This document shows, piece after piece, positions 1 through 6,472 of a DNA stretch of 56,838 nucleotides. The stretch comes from an uncultured Lachnospiraceae bacterium. GTDB taxonomy: Bacteria > Bacillota > Clostridia > Lachnospirales > Lachnospiraceae. A program made the position numbers and the translations under genes. The notes under the pieces were generated by a model. That model made no database searches and had not been told where the DNA came from. It saw only the letters and a list, made by a program, of their open reading frames with translations. The stretch is from NCBI GenBank assembly GCA_947591245.1, contig CANQCY010000011.1:1-56838 (forward strand), written 5' to 3'. The first letter of the stretch is position 1; each line of letters opens with the position of its first letter.

Positions 1-651
1 AAGAAGGCATATGGCAAACAGACCGAGATAAAATGCAGAAAAGTCCTTTTCATATTCCGGATTTTCATAGCGGACATTCACTCCCGATACAACGTCGGGC
101 AGTTGTACTTTCTTCCCTGCATACGGCGTTTCCTCTCCGTACTGCGAAGCTTCCTCCCCCTGCATATCCGCCTCACGCCAATCCCCGTCGGCAGAAACCG
201 CTTCCTCCACCGCCATCCGTATATCTGACAATAGCATCTCTCGCGGATCGGGCGTCGCTTCAGCGGCGGCCTCTGAGGTCTCCGCGCCTCCCTCATCATC
301 TCCCCCGATCTCCAGCGTCATCTGCTCTTTCGCAGCTCCGGCGGCAGTCTGCGCCTCCACCTCAAACGTAACCTCATCCCACCCCGCAAGCGGCTGCAAA
401 TAGCGCCCATCCACGATCACGTCTGCCGGTATTTCCTGACACATGCAAAAAATAAAAAGCAAAATACATACGGCTGCCGCCGATGAAAGCTCCAGGAGCC
501 GATGACGCCAGATATCAGCCAAAATATCTGATTTATTCTGTCTGCGGTATAATGTTTCCACCATTTTGACTGTCGCCGTATCTTTTAGTAAAAGCTTATC
601 AAGATGCGTAATCCGCATAAGCTTCCTCATAAGAGGCATAAATTTTTCCAT
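1..651 (-). CDS. Tad pilus membrane protein, TadC position (partial, runs off left edge)
   Basis: An open frame starts at ATG 651, preceded by GGGGTGGAGAG, and continues without a stop for 217 codons to the window edge. It lies 13 bp after tadB in the same operon, the place usually held by TadC. Visible parts are a basic N-terminus, a membrane segment at about residues 54-71, an acidic Ala/Glu-rich non-membrane stretch of about 130 residues, and the start of a second hydrophobic segment at the edge. I see no clear T2SSF signature in the visible part, so the TadC role is inferred from position. The reverse-strand frames here are shadows. Confidence 0.6.
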   Translation of the reverse strand, partial: MEKFMPLMRKLMRITHLDKLLLKDTATVKMVETLYRRQNKSDILADIWRHRLLELSSAAAVCILLFIFCMCQEIPADVIVDGRYLQPLAGWDEVTFEVEAQTAAGAAKEQMTLEIGGDDEGGAETSEAAAEATPDPREMLLSDIRMAVEEAVSADGDWREADMQGEEASQYGEETPYAGKKVQLPDVVSGVNVRYENPEYEKDFSAFYLGLFAICLL

Positions 652-664
652 CTCTCCACCCCGC

Positions 665-1408
665 TTAGAACTCTATTTTCATAATTTTCTGTCCCCAGAA
701 AAACGCCGCCGCATATACCGCCAACGCACCCGTCATGACAGCTGCGCCGATCGGATTGTGATAGAGCGGGTCAAGAAATCCCGGACAAAAAAAGCGCAAA
801 TATACGATCATTAAAAGGGGAATCGCCGTCATGCATCCAGCCTCCATTTTCTTTCCCGCTATCAGCGTTTCAATTTCACGCTTTATCTCCATCCTTTCCG
901 TGATATTTTGTGCTGTCCGCTTCATCACCTGAACCAAATTTCCGCCGGTCTTTTTCGCCGTTATCAATATTTCGCCGAACGTCATGATATCCTCCACCCC
1001 GCTTCGCTCGCCCAGCTCTCTGATCAGGGTCTCCACGGGTACTTTCAAGCTCATTTTATGTGTCATATAAGACATCTCCAGCATGATGATATCCTCTTCG
1101 CCGTACATAAGCCCAATGTCCTTCTCCGCCTGCCGCACCGCGTTTTCAAAAGAGTAGCCGGCGACAAGCGCAGACACCATGCTGTCCATTGCATCTTTGA
1201 ACTGTACCGTCAGTTCCCACCTGCGTTTCTCAATGAGCACATGCCGGTAATATTTGAGAAACAGGCCTCCTGCCGGAAGTGCGCAAAGACCGCAAAACAG
1301 TACGCTGTCATAAAATAACATGAGAATGGAAAAACCCGCCGCCGCCCCGGTCAATCCATAGCGGATCCACTCGTTTTTCGTGTATATATACCTGTTATAA
1401 TCAATCAT
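665..1408 (-). CDS. tadB: Tad pilus assembly inner-membrane protein TadB (T2SSF family)
   Basis: This 247-residue protein has the type II secretion F architecture: two hydrophobic segments near the N-terminus (about residues 18-50), a cytoplasmic helical domain with the pattern FxDAMDSMVSALVAGYSFENA, and two C-terminal membrane segments. Proteins of this family form the platform on which the TadA ATPase acts to extrude Flp pilins. The start at 1408 was chosen because GGCGGGG lies eight bases upstream and the ATG overlaps the tadA stop (ATGA). A start 24 bases further up (1432) is possible but would lack a ribosome-binding site. Confidence 0.85.
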   Translation of the reverse strand: MIDYNRYIYTKNEWIRYGLTGAAAGFSILMLFYDSVLFCGLCALPAGGLFLKYYRHVLIEKRRWELTVQFKDAMDSMVSALVAGYSFENAVRQAEKDIGLMYGEEDIIMLEMSYMTHKMSLKVPVETLIRELGERSGVEDIMTFGEILITAKKTGGNLVQVMKRTAQNITERMEIKREIETLIAGKKMEAGCMTAIPLLMIVYLRFFCPGFLDPLYHNPIGAAVMTGALAVYAAAFFWGQKIMKIEF

Positions 1409-2637
1409 ATTTGAATCCCCGCCTTGATGCATTTGTCATTATTGATCAGCTTATGTTTCGTATTTGTGAGGCTTCCGATCACTTTCCCTCCCATTTCCCC
1501 CTGATCCGTAAAGCGAAACAGCGGATACAATTTTATTCTGCCGTTCTCCACCCCGCCGACCTCGCATATTTCCAGCACCTTTCTGCTGCGGTCGCGCAGC
1601 CTCCCCAGATGCACAATGATATCTATCGCCGAAGCGATCTGCTGCCGTACCGCCTCAAGAGGAATATCCATCCCCATGAGCACTAGCGTCTCCAAGCGAT
1701 TCAGCATATCCGGAGGGCTGTTTGCATGTCCGGTGGACAGGCTTCCGTCATGCCCGGTATTCATAGCAGTCAACATGTCAATCGCCGTGGCGTCGCGGAT
1801 TTCGCCCACGACTATTCGATCTGGACGCATTCTCAAAGCGCTTTTAATCAAATCCCGGATCGTAACCTCGTTTTTCCCCTCCATATTCGCATTTCTTGCC
1901 TCCAAACGTACAAGATTTTTAATCTTGCGGATCTGCAGCTCCGCGGAATCCTCCACGGTTATAATGCGCTCGTCTTCCGGAATATAATTGGATAAGATGT
2001 TTAAAAACGTAGTCTTTCCCGCACCCGTCCCACCGGAGATAAATATATTATATTTCGCTTCAACGAGTTTCCTCAGAACTTCATCCGCCTCCCTTGTGAT
2101 GGCGCCCATACAGATCAGCTTTTCCATTGTCATCGGTTCTTTTGGAAATTTCCGTATCGTTATGACCGGCCCTTCCATAGCGACCGGCGGCATTACGATA
2201 TTGACGCGCGACCCATCCGCAAGCCGGGCATCAAGAATCGGATTTGTCTCATTTACAATCCGGTTTACAGCAGAAGCAATCTGCCTAGCGATATCGGCAA
2301 GCCGTTCGGCGGAATCAAACTCCAGCCCGGTATCCATGAGTTTTCCCGCCTTTTCGATAAAAATGTGTTCCGGGCCATTTACCATAATCTCGGTCACCTC
2401 TTCATTCTCAATCAGCTCCTGCAGGACATCCAGTTTCCGCATCGAATTGAAAATTTCTGTGCGCAGCCGTTTTTTTTGCGCATACCGTACATACCCGGCG
2501 CCGACCGCCTCTCCGATATTTTCATCGATGATATGGAGCAGCCTTTTTTCATCGATTTCCGTATCTGCCGGCATCTGCTCAAGCACCAGTCTGCGAATAT
2601 TTTCTTTAATTATGCGCTCCTCATCACGCTTCATCAT
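1405..2637 (-). CDS. tadA: Tad pilus assembly ATPase TadA/CpaF
   Basis: This 410-residue secretion ATPase belongs to the CpaF/VirB11 family that powers Flp pilus assembly at the cytoplasmic membrane. It shows Walker A (GGTGAGKTT), an Asp box region (IITVEDSAEL), Walker B (RPDRIVVGEIRD) and a His box (TGHDGSLSTGHANSP). The N-terminal region carries the usual EEVTEIMVNGPE segment. The gene overlaps the tadZ-like stop by four bases (ATGA), and tadB overlaps its own stop, so the three are probably translationally coupled. Confidence 0.95.
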   Translation of the reverse strand: MMKRDEERIIKENIRRLVLEQMPADTEIDEKRLLHIIDENIGEAVGAGYVRYAQKKRLRTEIFNSMRKLDVLQELIENEEVTEIMVNGPEHIFIEKAGKLMDTGLEFDSAERLADIARQIASAVNRIVNETNPILDARLADGSRVNIVMPPVAMEGPVITIRKFPKEPMTMEKLICMGAITREADEVLRKLVEAKYNIFISGGTGAGKTTFLNILSNYIPEDERIITVEDSAELQIRKIKNLVRLEARNANMEGKNEVTIRDLIKSALRMRPDRIVVGEIRDATAIDMLTAMNTGHDGSLSTGHANSPPDMLNRLETLVLMGMDIPLEAVRQQIASAIDIIVHLGRLRDRSRKVLEICEVGGVENGRIKLYPLFRFTDQGEMGGKVIGSLTNTKHKLINNDKCIKAGIQI

Positions 2638-3578
2638 CTCACCTCTTCGCCATATAAAATGCGCCTGATTTCATCCCATGAAGACGGCATGCATGCACGC
2701 ACGGGCACAAACTGAAACCGGTTCCACAGCTCATCTTCCCCATCCCGCTCACAATATTCTTTCAGGAGCTGGCGCTTTGCCTCTGCAAAAACACCCGGCT
2801 CTTTTGGAATGAGAACCGCATCCGCCGCAGCCAGTATGGAAAACGTAAATTCGAGCAGTTGTCCGGTCTCAATAACAACGGCGTCAAACCGCGTCTGCTT
2901 CCCCAAATGCTCCATAAAACGCATCGCTTCCTCCCTCGTAAAGTCAAACAAATCCCGAAAATGTTCCGCCGGCGCGATCACTGACAATTTTCCCAGCGGA
3001 ATCGACAGCTCGTCTAACATTTCCTCAAAGATGCATAAATCCGTACAGAGCATAAGCTCTGAAAGGCCTTTCTGCCCTACTTTCACCCCCTCTCCGCCGT
3101 CCTGTTCAAACATTACGGGAAACCCGCACATGCTCATATAGAGCGCCGTTCCCCTCTCTGCCCGCTCAAATGCCGTCCGCAGGGCAAAAATCGTTTTTTC
3201 TTCACTTTCACCGGGAGAAAAAACACACGCTACCTTCGGCACGGACAGCGCTTCCCCCTGTCTGCCGTCCCGCTGCGCAGTCCCGGTCGCTTTTAAAATC
3301 TGCCGGTAAATCTCCGATCCGCTCTGATACATAAAAATTTCATCTTTCCCTACTGTCTCCGGCGTCGCTTTCAGACGAATAACCCGGCATTTCATGTCCT
3401 CCCATGCATCCTCGTCATCTGAAATTAAATAAGCGTCCCCTTTAAGCTCCTCCTTGTCCTTTATCTCTGTCAGCAGTTCCACGTCAATACCGGCATTGTG
3501 CCGGCTGGCGAGAAACCGCACCAGTTTTTCACCGTAATCCGCATTTTTTGCATAAATATATAATTTTGCCCGTTCCAA
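2634..3578 (-). CDS. TadZ/CpaE-like protein with degenerate P-loop
   Basis: This 314-residue protein sits directly upstream of tadA, where the ParA/MinD-like localisation factor TadZ/CpaE is usually found. Its layout fits: an N-terminal receiver-like half (about 1-110) and a C-terminal half resembling a ParA-type fold. The expected KGGxGKTT loop is replaced by SPGESEEKTIFALRTA (about residue 121 on), so nucleotide binding is doubtful. The start is TTG 3578, with AGGAGG seven bases upstream. The identification rests on position and overall fold pattern more than on conserved motifs. Confidence 0.65.
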   Translation of the reverse strand: MERAKLYIYAKNADYGEKLVRFLASRHNAGIDVELLTEIKDKEELKGDAYLISDDEDAWEDMKCRVIRLKATPETVGKDEIFMYQSGSEIYRQILKATGTAQRDGRQGEALSVPKVACVFSPGESEEKTIFALRTAFERAERGTALYMSMCGFPVMFEQDGGEGVKVGQKGLSELMLCTDLCIFEEMLDELSIPLGKLSVIAPAEHFRDLFDFTREEAMRFMEHLGKQTRFDAVVIETGQLLEFTFSILAAADAVLIPKEPGVFAEAKRQLLKEYCERDGEDELWNRFQFVPVRACMPSSWDEIRRILYGEEVR

Positions 3579-3597
3579 TCAAACACCTCCTGAATTG

Positions 3598-4089
3598 TTA
3601 ATCTCCCATGCATATTATCACTGCCAGAGTAATACATATAGTGTAGGGAATTACGCCTTCTTCCCCACATTTTTTGAAATCATAATAAGCCCTGACTGCC
3701 TTTCCGGCAGCAAGATCCTCTACATATTGTGAAAAATGTCGAAAACGACGGAAAAAACTTTTTTGCTGAATGATTTTAACGACAGAAAACAGAGCGCCTG
3801 CCAGCAATGATGCAAACATCACCCGAAAGCCGTCTTCTACCGTATAATAACTAAAAATAATGGAAAATAATTTGATATCGCCTGCCCCGAACATATGAAG
3901 CAGATAAAAGATAAAACAGACAACAAATGGAACCAGACACCCGACTGAAAAATACCAGATACCTAAAACGCCGTACTGCCAAATATTTCTGTATAAGCTA
4001 AGGGCGAGCCCGATACAGACTATAGCATTCGGAACCCTGTACTGATATAGGTCGAATAATGCTGCCGGCAACAGAACAAGGAAAATCAA
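3598..4089 (-). CDS. Prepilin peptidase, A24 (TadV/CpaA) family
   Basis: This small polytopic membrane protein (about 163 residues) carries both catalytic-aspartate motifs of the A24 family: DLYQYRVPN near the N-terminus and GAGDIKLF (GxGD) in the middle. It would cleave the leader of Flp prepilins. It is the first gene of the tad operon. The start is uncertain. TTG 4089 has only a weak site upstream, whereas a perfect AGGAGG lies seven bases before an in-frame ATA at 4104. No ATG, GTG or CTG occurs between the upstream stop and 4089. Confidence 0.8.
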   Translation of the reverse strand: MIFLVLLPAALFDLYQYRVPNAIVCIGLALSLYRNIWQYGVLGIWYFSVGCLVPFVVCFIFYLLHMFGAGDIKLFSIIFSYYTVEDGFRVMFASLLAGALFSVVKIIQQKSFFRRFRHFSQYVEDLAAGKAVRAYYDFKKCGEEGVIPYTICITLAVIICMGD

Positions 4090-4135
4090 CGCCTGATTCC
4101 CTATACTGCCACCTCCTGTGTATGTTGTGATTCAT

Positions 4136-4165
4136 ATAGTATCACGGGAGTAATTGCTTTGTCAA
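4136..4165 (-). promoter_or_regulatory. Promoter of the tad operon
   Basis: On the minus strand TTGACA (4165-4160) is followed after 18 bases by TACTAT (4141-4136), a near-consensus vegetative promoter about 30 bases before the prepilin peptidase ribosome-binding site. Confidence 0.7.
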
Positions 4166-4197
4166 TACTTAATTTGAAATAAATGGAATAAAATTTT

Positions 4198-4226
4198 TTG
4201 ATGTGGAAACACTTATGATGTATATT
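4198..4226 (+). promoter_or_regulatory. Promoter of yaaL
   Basis: TTGATG and TATATT are separated by 17 bases. Transcription would start just before the hairpin at 4240. The promoter is divergent from the tad promoter. Confidence 0.6.
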
Positions 4227-4239
4227 ATAAAATTGAATT

Positions 4240-4266
4240 GTTTGTGCGCGAGCGCCCAAACTTGTG
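4240..4266 (+). repeat. 27-nt hairpin element, copy 1 (yaaL leader)
   Basis: GTTTG pairs with CAAAC around an inner GCG/CGC stem, and the element is followed by TTGTG. It matches a copy at 40682-40708 at 24 of 27 positions. It fills nearly the whole 5' leader, ending just before the yaaL ribosome-binding site (GGAGG at about 4270). Confidence 0.6.
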
Positions 4267-4280
4267 GCTGGAGGTAAAGT

Positions 4281-4505
4281 ATGAAAAAGAAAAAGGACAA
4301 CCTTTTACTTGCAAGAGAAGAGCTCTTAAATGAAATTGAAGAAATCAAGCAATCGCTTGCAACCGCCCATTCGCACTTTGATACTGCCTGCGACCCGGAT
4401 CTCGTAGACAGCTGCATTTATGAAGTAAACGCCATACAGTACAGATATAAATATTTGCTGAAAGAAATACGTAAGGTCGAAAGTCTGACAAAAAGCCGGG
4501 CATGA
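4281..4505 (+). CDS. yaaL: DUF2508/YaaL family protein
   Basis: This 74-residue, highly charged, probably all-helical protein has the family pattern FDTACDPDLVDSCIYEVNA followed by QYRYKYLLKEIR. The family is widespread in Firmicutes near recombination and sporulation genes, and its function is unknown. It has its own promoter and a good site (GGAGGTAAAGT) before ATG 4281. Its final codons GCA TGA lie in one arm of a hairpin shared with the convergent fliS gene. Confidence 0.8.
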   Translation: MKKKKDNLLLAREELLNEIEEIKQSLATAHSHFDTACDPDLVDSCIYEVNAIQYRYKYLLKEIRKVESLTKSRA

Positions 4506-4522
4506 GTAACCCGCCTCATGCC
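4499..4522. terminator. Shared hairpin between convergent yaaL and fliS
   Basis: GGCATGAG (4499-4506) pairs with CTCATGCC (4515-4522) over an eight-base loop. Each arm contains the GCATGA that ends one of the two genes. There is no T-run, so strong intrinsic termination is not assured. Confidence 0.4.
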
Positions 4523-4995
4523 TGAAATCCACGATTGACGTCCTTCCCCATATCTACGCTTTCATTGAGACTATCCCTGCCGTAAGTAAGACCCGCATAT
4601 ATTGTCTCAACATTCTCCATAACAGATTGCGAATGATCCTGTTCTGCCACTTCCTGAAAAGCCGGAAGAAGCTTGCGGATAATATCCGCCGCATGCGCAA
4701 ACCGCTCTCCGTCTCTTTCTGCAACCCCCTGACACAGCTCTTGGTTGGCAAATATATAGAGCCGACGTAAATAAAAAGAAATCTCATAACTGAAATCAAG
4801 GCTTCCCAGCAATTCATTGAGAAGTCCCTTCGCCCGTTCAATTTCCCGTCTGCAGGCAGGAATTTCTCCCGCCTGCAGAAGCTTTGTTCCCTCTTCAACG
4901 CTGTCCAAAAACGCTTCGTATATGATCACGACGAGCTCGCTCCGGTTCGCCTGCGCAACTCTCGCCGCATAAGAATTCAATTTTTCCTTATCCAA
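4516..4995 (-). CDS. fliS: Flagellar export chaperone FliS
   Basis: This 159-residue protein is of typical FliS type. It has an N-terminal YAARVAQANRSELVVIIYEAFL segment, helices with the ERAKGLLNELLGSLDF pattern, and the EISFYLRRLYIFANQEL region. FliS binds the C-terminal helix of newly made flagellin in the cytoplasm and prevents premature polymerisation. It is the third gene of the DUF6240-flagellin-fliS unit, 58 bp after flagellin. The likely start is TTG 4995 behind AAGGGA; no ATG lies in frame nearby. Confidence 0.9.
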   Translation of the reverse strand: MDKEKLNSYAARVAQANRSELVVIIYEAFLDSVEEGTKLLQAGEIPACRREIERAKGLLNELLGSLDFSYEISFYLRRLYIFANQELCQGVAERDGERFAHAADIIRKLLPAFQEVAEQDHSQSVMENVETIYAGLTYGRDSLNESVDMGKDVNRGFQA

Positions 4996-5053
4996 TACGA
5001 TCCATCCCTTCTTGCCTTACAAACAAACGCAGCCCAACCAGCCGGCTGGCTAT

Positions 5054-6472
5054 TTACGCCTGCAGCAGCTGCAAAATTGTCTGTGGGCGGTTATTTGCCT
5101 GGGCAAGCATCGAAGTTCCCGCCTGGGCAAGCACGCTAAGCTGTGTATAGTTTGTCATTTCTTCCGACATATCCACATCCTCGATCCGGGAACATGCCTG
5201 TGTCAGATTTTGTGAGGTCGTATCCAGACTCGCTGTCGCAGAATCCAGACGATTCTCGTATGCTCCCAGTTTTGCGCGGATCGCAGAAACCTCTTTAATT
5301 GCATCATTAAATTTCGTAATGCTGTCCGATGCGCCGTCTACCGTACATACGTTGCAGTATTGAATGTTGAGCGACTCGCAGGTAACCGGCGGAATCGAAA
5401 TATCGATCGTCTGTCCTTCATTGGATCCGATCTGGATCGCCACGAAACCGGCATCCAGCACAGTCACTGCCGCATCCGATCCCTCTTCTGCCTTTGATAC
5501 GTCAAAAATCATGCAAAAGCCGTCGCGGTCTGAAACCGTTACCCTGCCCCCCTCGACAAACGTGGTAGCCGTTCTCGAAAAACCGGAACTATTGCCCGTA
5601 TCGATCGTCACCACGGCGTCTTTTCCTTTGTTTGCCGTCGCACCCGACACGCCTAATTTATCCCCAAGCTCCGGACTGTCTGTCGTCACTTGGATATCAT
5701 ACTGCTCGCCATACAGCTTTGACTGGAAAAACAGCTTTGTCGCATTGTTAATATCCGTCTCAGCGCCGTCATCATTGATCGGAACAACGTCAATATTCAT
5801 ATTTTCACCGTAATCACGGATCTTCGTATATACATCCTCCAACGTACTGCCCGGCTCAAATTCAATCATTTCCCCGTTCATCTGTACGGTCCCTTTTTCT
5901 GTAAGCGGGAATGCGCTCGGATCAAACGTCATTGTCAGGTCTGCCTGCTTCGCCACCTCATCCACTGTCATCTTGTACGTGTTCAAGCCGACATAATCCG
6001 TCATGGATACGACCTTGACGCCTACATTGTCAGATGAGGTCTGGCGGCAGCACGTACCATCCAGAATACTTTTGGTATTGAATTCCGTATCGGAACTAAG
6101 CCGATCAATTTCCTGCATAAGGGAATCGATTTCCTGCTGGATCGCCTGTTTGTCATCCATTTGCAGCGTGCCCCCGTTTGCTGCCTGAACTGCCAGCTCG
6201 CGGCATCTCTGCAGCATATTATCCACCTCGGTGAGCGCACCCTCTGCCGTCTGAATAAAGGAAATGCCATCCGCACCATTTCGCGAAGCCCTCATAAGTC
6301 CGCGGATCTGCGCATGCATTTTCTGTGAAATCGCCATGCCCGCCGCGTCATCTGCCGCCTTATTGATACGGTATCCCGATGAAAGCCGTTCAAGGCTTGT
6401 AGTCAGGTTATCCTGCGTCCTGTTTAAGTGCCCGTTTGCTAACATTGCCGAAATATTTGTGTTAATCTTCAT
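5054..6472 (-). CDS. hag: Flagellin with eight cysteines
   Basis: This 472-residue flagellin has canonical D0/D1 ends: an N-terminal half beginning MKINTNISAM with LSSGYRINKAADDAAGMAIS, and a C-terminal half with SRIEDVDMSEEMTNYTQ and a hydrophobic tail ending LQLLQA. A variable region covers about residues 145-385. Unusually it has cysteines at 90, 141, 142, 320, 365, 373, 376 and 427. C90 and C427 lie in the conserved D1 helices, where Met and Glu are common. The ATG overlaps the stop of the upstream DUF6240-type gene (ATGA), so expression is probably coupled and driven by the sigma-28-like promoter at 9364-9390. Confidence 0.95.
   Translation of the reverse strand: MKINTNISAMLANGHLNRTQDNLTTSLERLSSGYRINKAADDAAGMAISQKMHAQIRGLMRASRNGADGISFIQTAEGALTEVDNMLQRCRELAVQAANGGTLQMDDKQAIQQEIDSLMQEIDRLSSDTEFNTKSILDGTCCRQTSSDNVGVKVVSMTDYVGLNTYKMTVDEVAKQADLTMTFDPSAFPLTEKGTVQMNGEMIEFEPGSTLEDVYTKIRDYGENMNIDVVPINDDGAETDINNATKLFFQSKLYGEQYDIQVTTDSPELGDKLGVSGATANKGKDAVVTIDTGNSSGFSRTATTFVEGGRVTVSDRDGFCMIFDVSKAEEGSDAAVTVLDAGFVAIQIGSNEGQTIDISIPPVTCESLNIQYCNVCTVDGASDSITKFNDAIKEVSAIRAKLGAYENRLDSATASLDTTSQNLTQACSRIEDVDMSEEMTNYTQLSVLAQAGTSMLAQANNRPQTILQLLQA

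Noticed and set aside
33-371. Plus-strand open frame of 112 codons at the left edge
   Set aside because: It is antisense to the partial tad membrane protein, which has a start, ribosome-binding site and operon context; the plus frame has none.
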